A stretch of 28,803 nt of DNA from IMG/VR virus record IMGVR_UViG_3300000228_000030, positions 1 to 28,803 of that record; one strand, written 5' to 3'. The translations under genes were made by a program, and so were the position numbers. The stretch comes from a virus. Shown in pieces: positions 1-8,050 of the stretch; the first letter of the stretch is position 1, and each line of letters begins with the position of its first letter. Under the pieces are notes generated by a model that did no database searches, was not told the DNA's origin, and saw only the letters and a program-made list of their open reading frames with translations.

Positions 1-471
1 ATTGAAGTCGATATATTACCTAAAGCTCAAATATATTATGGTTATGCAAATAGAAATGCACTTGTTTCACTAGAAGGTGAAGATTTTGAATCGTCTGAGA
101 TAATAAAGACATTGAATATTGCGCCAGTAGAAATAAAAAAACTACCACCAGATAAAGTTAAAAATGCATATGAAGAAAGATTGCATATCTTTAAATGGTT
201 TTATGAAAGTGGTTCAGAAGCTCCTCCAGATTCAGATCAAGGAAGAAAGAATACACACAATACTTTGTGGTTGGCGAGTGTTCATGCTCATGATATTGGA
301 TTGGGATATGAAGTATCTCTTGCAATAGTTTATGACATAAATGATTTTAGAACAAAAAAAGTTCGTGCTGGATATATGGAAAAACTAGAAGCAAGAATGA
401 AACTGTATACGAATTGGGTTGGCGCAACAAGTGTCTTGGATATCAAAGAAGAGGAGGAATACAAGTATTGA
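1..471 (+). CDS. hypothetical protein, 5' end outside the window
   Basis: The frame is open from the first base with no stop until TGA at 469-471, so 156 codons of a longer gene are visible. An internal TTG at 112 could act as a start, but there is no ribosome site before it and the coding pattern continues upstream, so I treat the gene as truncated by the window edge. The visible part is soluble and mixed charge, has a Lys-rich helical stretch near the middle, and ends in an acidic run (KEEEEYKY). I recognise no domain. The stop overlaps the TTG start of the exonuclease gene by three bases (TTGA), which suggests translational coupling and a shared DNA-metabolism operon. Confidence 0.7.
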   Translation: MEVDILPKAQIYYGYANRNALVSLEGEDFESSEIIKTLNIAPVEIKKLPPDKVKNAYEERLHIFKWFYESGSEAPPDSDQGRKNTHNTLWLASVHAHDIGLGYEVSLAIVYDINDFRTKKVRAGYMEKLEARMKLYTNWVGATSVLDIKEEEEYKY

Positions 472-1226
472 GTATAATAAGAATAGCAATTGATGCAGAT
501 TCGATAGTATTTAAAGCATGCTATAGACATCAGTATAATGGTATTGTAAATATTGAGCAAGCATACTTAGAGTTTTGTTATGAAATTGGAAAGATTCGTT
601 CTGCAGTATTCAATATTGTTCAATACCAAAGGGGTGATATTGTAGAACCATTGATTGTGTTATCTCCTAAAAAATCATTCAGGAATGAATTAAGTTCGGA
701 TTACAAGATAACTAGAAAGCCATTAACAATTGATGGAATAAAAAAATTAAAATATATGATTATGCACCGATTACCAAATTGGTCATTTGTAGCACCAGGG
801 ATTGAAGCAGATGATATTTGTATTTATTATGCAAATCATTATGATTATTTGGTTGCAGCAATAGATAAAGATGTTTTGAATGCTTGTCCAACACCTTGCT
901 ACAATTATAATCAGAGAAGATGGAATCAACCAAATTCCGAATATGATATAGAAAGGTGGTATGCAAAGCAAGCATTGATGGGAGATTCGGCAGACAATAT
1001 AAAAGGTGCTCAAGATGTTGGAGAGATGGGTGCAAATATGTTCATTGATAAATATCTAGGAGAACCATTAAGTTATATGGAATTCGTGGATTTGTTTGGA
1101 AGTGAAGAGATGGCATTGCAATCAATGAATTTAGTGAGAATGGATAGAGTTATAAGGATGAATGATGAATTCGTTTTTAAGCCCTGGACATTGAATGAAG
1201 ATGTAAATGGTTTTTGGGAACTATAA
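468..1226 (+). CDS. 5'-3' exonuclease / flap endonuclease (PIN/FEN fold)
   Basis: A 252-residue protein of the FEN1 / T5 D15 / T7 gp6 type, a structure-specific 5' nuclease that trims flaps and RNA primers during replication and recombination. The acidic metal-site clusters are in the expected order: IDAD near residues 8-11, IEADD at 112-116, AIDKD at 131-135 and MGDSADN at 171-177. The last is the GD.xDN element that leads into the helix-hairpin-helix DNA clamp (GAQDVGEMGA). The basic stretch before IEADD (KSFRNELSSDYKITRK) fits the helical arch. I chose the TTG at 468 because GAGGAGGA lies about nine bases upstream; an earlier ATG at 414 has no such site and sits inside the previous gene. 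A Sak4-like ATPase and an SSB follow downstream. Family call is strong; substrate preference is inferred. Confidence 0.87.
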   Translation: MSIIRIAIDADSIVFKACYRHQYNGIVNIEQAYLEFCYEIGKIRSAVFNIVQYQRGDIVEPLIVLSPKKSFRNELSSDYKITRKPLTIDGIKKLKYMIMHRLPNWSFVAPGIEADDICIYYANHYDYLVAAIDKDVLNACPTPCYNYNQRRWNQPNSEYDIERWYAKQALMGDSADNIKGAQDVGEMGANMFIDKYLGEPLSYMEFVDLFGSEEMALQSMNLVRMDRVIRMNDEFVFKPWTLNEDVNGFWEL

Positions 1227-1242
1227 AAAACAAGGAAGAAAA

Positions 1243-1419
1243 ATGGAAGATGAAGTAGAAGTGATACAAGGCAAACTAAGCAAGATATTCATTAGAGGAT
1301 ATGGAAATTTGGTTTTGGAAATTATTAAAGTTGATTTGATTGGAGTTAAGGCAATGAGTCAGAGAGATGGCAAATCGTTATATATTCCATGGAGTTCTAT
1401 TATTATGATTGAGGATTGA
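1243..1419 (+). CDS. small hypothetical protein (58 aa)
   Basis: A 58-residue protein starting at the ATG at 1243, with AAGGAAGA just upstream. The frame is open further 5', but earlier codons overlap the end of the exonuclease and lack a ribosome site. The chain looks like a small beta-rich fold with alternating hydrophobic residues (NLVLEIIKVDLIGVKAM) and ends in SSIIMIED. It could be an Sm-like or OB-like barrel, but no diagnostic motif is visible. It lies between the exonuclease and the Sak4-like ATPase, so a role in DNA metabolism is likely only from context. Confidence 0.6.
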   Translation: MEDEVEVIQGKLSKIFIRGYGNLVLEIIKVDLIGVKAMSQRDGKSLYIPWSSIIMIED

Positions 1420-1423
1420 TTCA

Positions 1424-2137
1424 ATGGATGAGTCAATAAAATATTATAAATCAGTACCAGTGTTAATAATTGGTGAATCTGGAAGTGGAAAAAGTACATC
1501 ATTAAGAACTTTACCACCAGAAGAAACGGTTATCCTTAATACTGAGGAAAAAGCAATGCCATTTCGTAATCATGACCAATATAAAGTTGTGGATATAAAT
1601 TCATACAAAAAATTAGATCAAGCATTACGTTATTATGCATCGGATAAGGCAGGTGATAAATTCAAATATATTGTGTTGGATTCATTTACATCTATGACTG
1701 AAATGGTAGATAGATATGCAAATGCAGTGTTTTCTGGATTTGAACAATGGAAGCAATACAATTTAATAATTGGTGATATCATTAGGAGATTAAAAGTATT
1801 AAAGCAACAAGTATTTATTTTGGGTATTCCAGAACAAAAGGCTGAATCATTTGGTGAGATAAAGAAGTATCTCAGGGTAAAAGGAAATGAATTGAAATAT
1901 GGAAATATTGAGAAGGAATTTACGATTGTTTTATTCACTAGCCCAATATATGATGAAGATACGGGAGAGATGGACGATGTAGAATTGTTGTATCGACCAA
2001 ATAGACGTAATTCTGCGAAAGCTCCAGACGGGATGTTCAGCAGTAGACCAAAGAATGACGCGTTGTTTATTACACAAGCAATAAATAAATATTATGAGAA
2101 GGAAAGAAATCAAAATGAAGGAGATTCAAATAAATGA
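1424..2137 (+). CDS. Sak4-like RecA-fold ATPase (phage recombination protein)
   Basis: A 237-residue P-loop ATPase. Walker A is GESGSGKST at residues 17-25, close to the N-terminus. A hydrophobic strand ending in aspartate (YIVLDSF, Asp86) is the Walker B element. The size, the N-terminal P-loop, the NTEEKAMPFRN strand after it and the later FILGIPEQKAE strand match the Sak4 group of phage RecA-like proteins (single-strand annealing and exchange), which usually work with a phage SSB; one lies about 500 bases downstream. The ATG at 1424 has GAGGA seven bases upstream and follows the previous stop by five bases. An alternative reading is a generic phage AAA/RecA nucleotide-binding protein. The fold is seen directly; the recombination role is inferred from family and neighbours. 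Confidence 0.8.
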   Translation: MDESIKYYKSVPVLIIGESGSGKSTSLRTLPPEETVILNTEEKAMPFRNHDQYKVVDINSYKKLDQALRYYASDKAGDKFKYIVLDSFTSMTEMVDRYANAVFSGFEQWKQYNLIIGDIIRRLKVLKQQVFILGIPEQKAESFGEIKKYLRVKGNELKYGNIEKEFTIVLFTSPIYDEDTGEMDDVELLYRPNRRNSAKAPDGMFSSRPKNDALFITQAINKYYEKERNQNEGDSNK

Positions 2138-2378
2138 AATAGAGATGAAGAAGAGATTAGCGGAACAACTAACCAAATATTTGGGAAGTAGAGATAAAGT
2201 TAAAAAGTTTGCACTAGAATGCAAAGCAATTGGTTTCGAATTAGGAGATTTAAATAACATAACAAATATTGCAGAAAAACCGGAATGGTTTAGCGTGTTG
2301 TTATCTTATAGTGAATTAGGATTGCTCAAGAGAATGGGTGATGCAGTAATAAATTTAAAAAAAATAGAAGGAATATAG
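2115..2378 (+). CDS. hypothetical helical protein (87 aa)
   Basis: An 87-residue protein with no recognised family. It starts at an ATG inside the end of the ATPase gene (overlap of 23 bases), with AAGGAAAG about eight bases upstream. It is almost entirely predicted helix, with a basic N-terminal half (KKRLAEQLTKYLGSRDKVKKF) and a short loop around NITNIAEKPEW. A later in-frame ATG at 2145 is possible but has a poorer upstream site. The overlap suggests translation coupled to the ATPase, so it may be a partner of it, but nothing in the sequence shows a function. Confidence 0.6.
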   Translation: MKEIQINEIEMKKRLAEQLTKYLGSRDKVKKFALECKAIGFELGDLNNITNIAEKPEWFSVLLSYSELGLLKRMGDAVINLKKIEGI

Positions 2379-2380
2379 AA

Positions 2381-2617
2381 ATGACACGCTTAGAAAGAAT
2401 GGAAGAAAGTCTAAAGAACTACGAAAAAAAAATTATAGAAATAACTGCAAATATTGCAAAAGAACGAGAGTCTATTATGTTGAGGAAAGATGATGCAATG
2501 GCGAAATTGAGAGAAGCTCAAGAGAAGTTCAAAGCGTTGTATGGAGTTACATTGGAAGATGTAAAGGAAGATAGCACAAGTGTTGACAATGAACGTTCAT
2601 TGTTTGATGAAGAATAA
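2381..2617 (+). CDS. small coiled-coil protein (78 aa)
   Basis: A 78-residue protein beginning two bases after the previous stop, with GAAGGA upstream. Residues 1-50 form an uninterrupted charged helix with heptad-like spacing (MTRLERMEESLKNYEKK, then IAKERESIMLRKDDAMAKL), typical of a coiled coil. The C-terminus is acidic and ends in SLFDEE. It lies immediately before the SSB gene. No family is recognised; a small scaffold or partner protein of the recombination group is possible but unsupported. Confidence 0.62.
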   Translation: MTRLERMEESLKNYEKKIIEITANIAKERESIMLRKDDAMAKLREAQEKFKALYGVTLEDVKEDSTSVDNERSLFDEE

Positions 2618-2636
2618 GAAAATAAAGGATTAGAAG

Positions 2637-3287
2637 ATGGAAATTGGTTTTAAATTAGATTTGGGTATTGCAGAATCTGCATCAAGAGGCGGAAGAATTA
2701 GAACGGGAATTCACAAAGTTGAAGTTATTCATGCTTGGGTTGGAAAAACTGAAAATGGAAACAATATTGTTGACTTTGAAATTCGTTCAGAAAACGATGA
2801 AGTAGGATTCATTAATAGAATATGTATTGATGAAAAATGGGCAAATGGTACTGAAAATCTTGACTATAAGCGTTGGCAAGAATTTGCAGCATGTGCTGGA
2901 ATGAAGTCATTGACATTGGTAAGTGGAAATAGAAATACAGCAAATGGAGAAGTTTCTACGAAAGAAATATCTGAGTTGAAAAACAAACATGTTACAGTTG
3001 CAGTATATGAAGAATTCGATGTTTACAACAACAAAGAAAAGGTTTCATTGAAATTGCAAAATACATTCGGAAAAACTGGTCAAACAATTGCTGAGGCTAT
3101 TGCTAAAAAACCAGCAGAAAGAATTGAAAAACTTAGAGAAAGACTTGTGAAATCAGAAACAAAAGAATACAAAGCTTGGAAACTAGGTGGTAGTGATGCA
3201 GCAATTGACAATGTATCACTGAGTAATATTGGAACACCTCAAATTGTTGCAGTTGCAGAAGAGGATGAAGATGAACTCTTTGGATAA
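2637..3287 (+). CDS. single-stranded-DNA-binding protein (phage SSB, OB-fold type)
   Basis: A 216-residue protein that I read as the phage SSB. The N-terminal 140 residues are beta-rich in the pattern of an OB fold (GIHKVEVIHAWVGKTENGN, NIVDFEIRSEND, then KHVTVAVYEEFDVYNNKEK). A helical connector follows, and the last residues form a strongly acidic tail ending in EEDEDELFG, as in T7 gp2.5-type and bacterial SSB tails, which recruit partner enzymes. Pairing with a Sak4-like ATPase about 500 bases upstream is the usual arrangement. The ATG at 2637 has AAAGGA and AGAAG upstream. The evidence is architecture and context; no single catalytic motif exists for this family. Confidence 0.72.
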   Translation: MEIGFKLDLGIAESASRGGRIRTGIHKVEVIHAWVGKTENGNNIVDFEIRSENDEVGFINRICIDEKWANGTENLDYKRWQEFAACAGMKSLTLVSGNRNTANGEVSTKEISELKNKHVTVAVYEEFDVYNNKEKVSLKLQNTFGKTGQTIAEAIAKKPAERIEKLRERLVKSETKEYKAWKLGGSDAAIDNVSLSNIGTPQIVAVAEEDEDELFG

Positions 3288-3573
3288 TAATGAACTAGAA
3301 GACACAAGACAACTTCAAGTTGAACTTGCTGAAAAAATGAAAAAACTATTAAACAATGAAGATTTTAAAACATTGTTCTTGGATGGTTATGTAGAAGCCT
3401 ATGCGATGACAAGTGTTCAAAATGCTTGGATGTTTAATGGTGAGGCAAGAGTAAGATATGTTGAACAAATTTTAGCAAGATCATATTTTACGAGATATAT
3501 TGATGATATTATCAATGAAGGAAATGAGGCATTGATGAGTATTCGTGAGGAACAAATAGAAAATCAGGAATAA
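3271..3573 (+). CDS. hypothetical protein (100 aa)
   Basis: A 100-residue protein starting at an ATG inside the acidic tail of the SSB gene (17-base overlap), with GAGGATGA as the upstream site. The frame is open for 14 codons before this, but those codons are the SSB tail read in another frame. The chain is acidic at both ends and helical, with a core segment NNEDFKTLFLDGYVEAYAM that resembles a pattern common in small uncharacterised phage proteins near packaging or head genes. No function is assigned. The overlap suggests coupled translation with the SSB. Confidence 0.62.
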   Translation: MNSLDNNELEDTRQLQVELAEKMKKLLNNEDFKTLFLDGYVEAYAMTSVQNAWMFNGEARVRYVEQILARSYFTRYIDDIINEGNEALMSIREEQIENQE

Positions 3574-3575
3574 AA

Positions 3576-4100
3576 ATGCAACCACAAAAAGATAAACCGA
3601 TCGTTGGATTGTCTTTGTTGGAACGACTATTGAAAGACAAGAAAATTGAATTCAAAATGGAGTTTTGTGGTTTTCATAGAATTTATGAACTAGCAGCAAC
3701 CAATGAAAGAAAGATATATGTTTCATTTGATGGAGAATTCATAGGTGTTGCACTAAATGTTAAAGAAGTAATAGAACTAATTTCAACGATGGAGAATATT
3801 CCAACTACAAAATACGATGAATCTAAGATTGAAACTACATATGTGTATCACGAAGAAGAATTCGATAGAAAGTTTAAAGAAGAACTATTGCCCAAAAAAG
3901 TTGGTGCTACAAATGGATTAAAGATGTATGACAAACAATTCTATATTGTGAAAAAAGGTCCGAATGGGAAAACATCTGGGACTACATATTGTTTGTATAA
4001 TTTTAAGACAAGAAATTTGCTATGGGCTCATTGGGACAAGTCAATTTTGATTGGTTGGTTGATGACAAAATACCTAGAGATAGAACATTTAGATATATAA
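3576..4100 (+). CDS. hypothetical protein (174 aa)
   Basis: A 174-residue protein that begins two bases after the previous stop. It looks globular and mixed alpha/beta: strands such as RKIYVSFDGEFIGVALN alternate with helices, and the C-terminus holds a Trp-rich stretch (NLLWAHWDKSILIGWL). The central region has several Tyr and Glu residues (TTYVYHEEEFDRKFKEEL). I do not recognise a family and see no signal peptide or catalytic motif. It sits between the SSB group and the MazG-like gene. Confidence 0.65.
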   Translation: MQPQKDKPIVGLSLLERLLKDKKIEFKMEFCGFHRIYELAATNERKIYVSFDGEFIGVALNVKEVIELISTMENIPTTKYDESKIETTYVYHEEEFDRKFKEELLPKKVGATNGLKMYDKQFYIVKKGPNGKTSGTTYCLYNFKTRNLLWAHWDKSILIGWLMTKYLEIEHLDI

Positions 4101-4112
4101 AAGGAAAGTAAT

Positions 4113-4556
4113 ATGAGTAATGCAATAAGTGAAATAAAAAGATTTCAATTTAATAGAGGATTGAATTTTCAAAATTTTGACTCGCTTAATGAACACACAA
4201 ATATCGTTGAAGAGTTATTGGAATCAATTGGATTTGATGTCCCTAAAGAAAATAGAAGTAAACTTGCAGAGTCAGTTAAGGAATTTGTTAACAAGTTATT
4301 TATTGACGATGTAGTTAAAGAAAGCAATACCAATCACGATGTTTACGAGAAAGTGGATGCATATGCAGATATAGTTGTGTTTGCAGTAGGAGCATTGATT
4401 AAACTTGGATATGAACCAGAAGAAGTATTGTTGGAAACATGCAAAGAAATACATTCAAGAGAAGGAGAAATGATAGATGGAAAATTCATCAAATTCGACA
4501 CACCAGAAGCAAAAGCAAAATGGCATAAAGCAGACTATTCAAGATGTAAATACTGA
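4113..4556 (+). CDS. MazG-like nucleotide pyrophosphohydrolase
   Basis: A 147-residue all-alpha NTP pyrophosphohydrolase of the MazG / phosphoribosyl-ATP pyrophosphatase type, which hydrolyses nucleoside triphosphates to monophosphate and pyrophosphate using magnesium held by acidic helices. The first helix carries EELLES after a His/Asn-rich lead. The second metal helix is DAYADIVVFAVGALIKLGY near residues 82-100, giving the ExxE and ExxD pairs. The C-terminal KEIHSREG...GKFIKFDTPEAKAKW is typical of phage members. Phage versions may clean the nucleotide pool or lower alarmone signals; which applies here cannot be told. AAAGGAAAG precedes the ATG. Its last 80 bases overlap the next reading frame. 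Confidence 0.8.
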   Translation: MSNAISEIKRFQFNRGLNFQNFDSLNEHTNIVEELLESIGFDVPKENRSKLAESVKEFVNKLFIDDVVKESNTNHDVYEKVDAYADIVVFAVGALIKLGYEPEEVLLETCKEIHSREGEMIDGKFIKFDTPEAKAKWHKADYSRCKY

Positions 4557-4743
4557 TAATATTGCATATAAAGTAGTATATGCAGGACAAAATGGTGATG
4601 AATCATTTGATTTGTGCAAAACATATGATGTTGCAGCAAGAAGATTAGAAGAAATAAGAACATTGAGAAGTGCGTATATGGAATCGACAAGATTTGAAAT
4701 AAGAGAGGTAGAATTGAACGATGCAAATGATACAAAAGTATGA
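4477..4743 (+). CDS. hypothetical protein (88 aa), long overlap with MazG-like gene
   Basis: An 88-residue frame whose only in-frame start is the ATG at 4477, inside the MazG-like gene; GGAG lies ten bases upstream. The first 27 residues are therefore coded on DNA that also codes the MazG C-terminus, and they look low-complexity (SSNSTHQKQKQNG). The rest, from NIAYKVVYAG on, looks like a compact folded domain with a helix TYDVAARRLEEIRTLRSAY and a final strand RFEIREVEL. This resembles small phage proteins that modulate other enzymes, but no family is recognised. Either the long overlap is real or a non-standard start just after 4550 is used. Confidence 0.5.
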   Translation: MENSSNSTHQKQKQNGIKQTIQDVNTDNIAYKVVYAGQNGDESFDLCKTYDVAARRLEEIRTLRSAYMESTRFEIREVELNDANDTKV

Positions 4744-5251
4744 AATGATATGTAATGATTCTGACTTGCTTGCTATACAATCAAAATTCAATATCGATGA
4801 AGAAAGATTTGTACAAGGTGTTATATTTGCAGAGAATATAGTAAGAGGTGAAAGTGCAAATAATTCCTATGCCCTTGCATTTGATTGTGAATTGAAGGAA
4901 GCGAACACAAAATCATCGAATCTGAGAAATAGCAAATGGATTCAAGAGATAATAAAGTACATAAAACCAGACCAAGAAACATTATATTTTGGAGAGATAA
5001 GACAAATTATAAGGAAAGGAATGGAAATAATTGACAATCCCTATTCGGAAGTGAAGGACAAAGTAGCAGCAATGAATGCATTGGCTAAATACATAAAAAC
5101 ACAAACGAATAAAAATCAAAATGAACAAGCAAAGATTAGTGATTCTGGAAAATTAATTGTTGAATTAATGAAAGGTATTGCAGAATTAGGACTTAATGAT
5201 AAAATGATAGGACGAGATGGTACGATAATTGATGTGCCAATACTAGAATAA
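4721..5251 (+). CDS. probable terminase small subunit
   Basis: A 176-residue protein placed one small gene before the large terminase. Residues about 30-85 follow the DNA-binding pattern of small terminases: a long helix (FVQGVIFAENIVRGESANN), the alanine-containing SYALAFDCE segment, then SSNLRNSKWIQEIIKYI. This matches the common 'A..A...G....A....S.LLRNPKVQ.YI' layout. A second helical block (AAMNALAKYIKTQ) would form the oligomerisation region, and the tail is flexible with a short hydrophobic end. Small terminases form rings that recognise phage DNA and load the large subunit. The start at 4721 has AGAGAGG about 12 bases upstream and overlaps the previous gene by 23 bases. The call rests on pattern and position, not on a diagnostic residue. 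Confidence 0.6.
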   Translation: MQMIQKYEMICNDSDLLAIQSKFNIDEERFVQGVIFAENIVRGESANNSYALAFDCELKEANTKSSNLRNSKWIQEIIKYIKPDQETLYFGEIRQIIRKGMEIIDNPYSEVKDKVAAMNALAKYIKTQTNKNQNEQAKISDSGKLIVELMKGIAELGLNDKMIGRDGTIIDVPILE

Positions 5252-5260
5252 GGAAGAATA

Positions 5261-5512
5261 ATGAAAGTAAAAGAATTGGTGAAAGATTTTACATTTGAAG
5301 AGGTATGCAATTATCTAGAAGGACATACAGGATTGCGATTACCTACATTCGAAGAAGCACGAAAATTGGAAACTAGACACAATGCATATTGGGTAAAAGA
5401 TGAGGTTGGAGATAGACAAGGAATATATGAAAATGGAAACTTGGAAAGTTCACATGTATTATTTAAAAATCAAGTAGTATTGATTGACGAGAGAAACAAT
5501 AGAAATGAATAA
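5261..5512 (+). CDS. hypothetical protein (83 aa)
   Basis: An 83-residue protein with GGAAGA before its ATG, between the two terminase genes. The N-terminal half is helical (KVKELVKDFTFEEVCNYLE). The second half has the layout LPTFEEARKLE, AYWVKDEVGDRQG and FKNQVVLIDE, loosely like the lectin/sulfatase-modifying type 'LPT.eEa...yW..d' pattern. The resemblance is weak and I do not assign the family. It ends in RNNRNE, and its stop overlaps the ATG of the large terminase (ATGAATAA), so the two are probably translated together. Confidence 0.62.
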   Translation: MKVKELVKDFTFEEVCNYLEGHTGLRLPTFEEARKLETRHNAYWVKDEVGDRQGIYENGNLESSHVLFKNQVVLIDERNNRNE

Positions 5513-7073
5513 AGAAAATAAAAGGTTGATAAGACCTGATTATACATTACCATACAAACCAAAAAAAGAATCAATAGAGTTTTTCTCTTGGGTCAATATA
5601 AACATTCCTGACAATGAATTTGTAACACCAAAAATGCACTATATAATGATTGATGAATTATTTTCAGAAGATATAAATACACAAGCATTAGTCCATCGAG
5701 AAGGAGCTAAATCCACAGTATTAACAAAGTTTACACCACTATATGTGGCTGCACGAGGAGAACTTCCTAACTTTGGAAGAGTTGTAAATTGTTGTATATT
5801 TTCTGCAACATATGCACAAGCAGTAGACTTGCTGAAGGATTTATATTATGCATGGGAAGCTTCTGAATTAATGCAAGAAACATTATCAATTGCAAAGAAC
5901 AAGAAAGGTAGAACTATTGCGGAAAGAGAAAATCATCTATGCTTTGAAAACAGTCAAGGACAATTGATTCATATTCAAGCATTAGGTGCTGGAGATTCAA
6001 TGAGAGGAACCAAAAAAAATGATGAAAATGGTAATTCGCACCGCATTGAATTATTCATATTTGATGATATTTTGAAAGAACTAATATTGGATTCTGAAAA
6101 AGAACGAAAGAAACTAAAAAAATGGTTTTATGGTCCTGTGCATCAAGCACGAAATTCATCACATTATAAAAAGATTGTGGTGGGAACTCCAATGCACGCT
6201 GATGACATAATTATGGAGATGTCAAGAAGTAAAACATACAAAACGGTTATGTTTCCAGTAGCAAATGAATTCCCAGTATCAGTAGATAAGATAATTTCAA
6301 GTTGGCCGGAACTACATACACCAGAAAGAATAATGAAAGATTATGAAGAAGCATGTGAAATGGGAGCAGCAGATGAATTTTTTAGAGAGAAAATGTTACA
6401 GGTGGTAAACGAAGAAATGAGAATATTTAAAGATGAATGGATACAAAGATATCACTATGCAGATTTGAAGCAAGAAAACTATAGATTGAATTTTTTCACA
6501 TCTATGGACTTGGCAGTATCAACAAAAAATACAAGTGATATATCTGCAATTATGACAATCGGAGTAAATAGTCAAGGACATAGATTTATAGTTGCATTGA
6601 AACGTGGACGACTTACTCCACAGGAAGTTATCGATGAATTGTTTAAGCAAGTAAGAAAATTCAATCCAATGGAGGTACGAGCAGAAAAAGCTGCATTACA
6701 ACAAGTATTGGATCATTTCATACAGAAGCAAATGATGGAAAAAAAGATTTATTTCAATTATAATCAATTGATTAATAATAGTGTTGATTCAAAAGATTTA
6801 AGAATTAGGTCATTGCAACCATTATTTAAGGCTGGAAAAATACATATACCATATGATGTAGATGTTGATGATATGAATGAGTTGTTATATGAAATACAAG
6901 GATATATCAAGACTGGTGGAACAACAAAATATGTAGATTGTATTGATTGCTTAGCAGGATTTATGGATCCAGATTTTGTAATTGAACCAATGGATTATAT
7001 AGGAACGGAGATAAATAATTATGATGAGAATTTCGAAGATGTGAGAGAGAATATAGACACATATGATTTTTAA
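5505..7073 (+). CDS. terL: terminase large subunit (DNA packaging ATPase-nuclease)
   Basis: A 522-residue packaging motor. The ATPase half has a phage-type Walker A variant, HREGAKST at residues 64-71, and Walker B LFIFDDI at 183-189 with catalytic acid at Asp187/188. Following T-rich strand VVGTPMHADD is the coupling motif. The nuclease half (RNase H fold) starts with the metal Asp335 in SMDLAVS and continues with Glu in VRAEKAAL and the last acids in VDCIDCLAG (Asp478/Asp481). It docks on the portal, translocates DNA and cuts it. I start it at ATG 5505, overlapping the previous stop by eight bases; a TTG at 5484 would add seven residues inside the previous gene. The ribosome site is weak, which fits translational coupling. 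Confidence 0.93.
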   Translation: MNKENKRLIRPDYTLPYKPKKESIEFFSWVNINIPDNEFVTPKMHYIMIDELFSEDINTQALVHREGAKSTVLTKFTPLYVAARGELPNFGRVVNCCIFSATYAQAVDLLKDLYYAWEASELMQETLSIAKNKKGRTIAERENHLCFENSQGQLIHIQALGAGDSMRGTKKNDENGNSHRIELFIFDDILKELILDSEKERKKLKKWFYGPVHQARNSSHYKKIVVGTPMHADDIIMEMSRSKTYKTVMFPVANEFPVSVDKIISSWPELHTPERIMKDYEEACEMGAADEFFREKMLQVVNEEMRIFKDEWIQRYHYADLKQENYRLNFFTSMDLAVSTKNTSDISAIMTIGVNSQGHRFIVALKRGRLTPQEVIDELFKQVRKFNPMEVRAEKAALQQVLDHFIQKQMMEKKIYFNYNQLINNSVDSKDLRIRSLQPLFKAGKIHIPYDVDVDDMNELLYEIQGYIKTGGTTKYVDCIDCLAGFMDPDFVIEPMDYIGTEINNYDENFEDVRENIDTYDF

Positions 7074-7095
7074 ATAATAACAAGGAGTAAATTGA

Positions 7096-7518
7096 ATGAC
7101 ATTGAATGAGTTTAATAAAATGATATTAGCAAAGAGTGTTGCAAGAATTACTATACCTTCGAATGAAATAATGGAAGAAAGAGTATACATAGGATTAAAA
7201 CGAATTGCAATGGATACAATACCATTAAAACTAGTAACGGAAAGTGGAGATGGAATTCAAGTATTAAGAAAGATAGATTCAACAACATATATTAGATATC
7301 CACAAAGACCATTAATTGATAGCGGTTTGAATATCGATATAGATGATGATTTAATTGACGCACTTGGATATTTTGTTTTAGCAGGTCTTGAACAACAAAG
7401 AGCAAAACAACTAATGGGATTATATCATACTGATATTGATTTTTATAACGATAAATTAATTCAAACATATTTGGAGGAAGCATCAAATGATTCAGAAAAA
7501 TTCTATCAATTTCCATAG
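7096..7518 (+). CDS. probable head-tail adaptor / connector protein
   Basis: A 140-residue protein directly after the large terminase, with AAGGAG about eight bases before the ATG. It has a helical N-terminus, a central beta section (LKLVTESGDGIQVLRKI, TYIRYPQRPLIDSG) and a C-terminal helical hairpin, DDLIDALGYFVLAGLEQQRAKQ. The pattern 'D..L..Al.y.v..g......a......y...' in that hairpin resembles gp6-type adaptors that sit under the portal ring. No catalytic motif. The assignment is from layout and position and is tentative. Confidence 0.45.
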   Translation: MTLNEFNKMILAKSVARITIPSNEIMEERVYIGLKRIAMDTIPLKLVTESGDGIQVLRKIDSTTYIRYPQRPLIDSGLNIDIDDDLIDALGYFVLAGLEQQRAKQLMGLYHTDIDFYNDKLIQTYLEEASNDSEKFYQFP

Positions 7519-7530
7519 AAGGATTATACA

Positions 7531-8037
7531 ATGGCAACGGAATATGTAGATACAGAATTAGAAACTAGGAGTATAAACGCTGCAACAAGAGAATTCCAAT
7601 CTATATATAAAGAAGGTGTACCGTATCAAAAAATACCAACAATCAATGGATATTGTTATAGATGGGATGAAGATTTTATTGAATCAATACAATATGCAAT
7701 GTCTACAGATTCGATGGCACATTTTTCAGAAGAAGAATCAATAGCTTGGTGGAATTTTGTAAACTATCAAAATCATTATTCAACTGCAGCAAAAGTTGGA
7801 GATTGCAATAACAATGAAATTGGAGCAACAAATTATGATGAAAATATGAAATCATATGTAGTTTGTAAAAATGGAATAACAACAATAATAGCTCAACCAC
7901 CACTAAATGATATGTTGATAGTAGATGCATGGAAATCTTTAGATAAAGCAATGATGAATATATTAAATTGTATTCCAGTAGATAATTGTGATAAGGATGT
8001 AACAATTATTGATATTGCACCTTGTCCAATAACATAA
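7531..8037 (+). CDS. hypothetical structural protein (168 aa)
   Basis: A 168-residue protein in the tail/adaptor gene run, with AAGGA before the ATG. It is acidic, with aromatic-rich segments (GYCYRWDEDFIESIQYAM, ESIAWWNFVNYQNHY) and six cysteines in total (YCYRW, GDCNN, VVCKN, NCIPVDNC and PCPIT), more than its neighbours. The C-terminal third reads as beta strands. No family is recognised. Its place between an adaptor-like gene and tail-fibre genes suggests a neck or tail component. Confidence 0.6.
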   Translation: MATEYVDTELETRSINAATREFQSIYKEGVPYQKIPTINGYCYRWDEDFIESIQYAMSTDSMAHFSEEESIAWWNFVNYQNHYSTAAKVGDCNNNEIGATNYDENMKSYVVCKNGITTIIAQPPLNDMLIVDAWKSLDKAMMNILNCIPVDNCDKDVTIIDIAPCPIT

Positions 8038-8050
8038 AAAAGGAGAAAAA

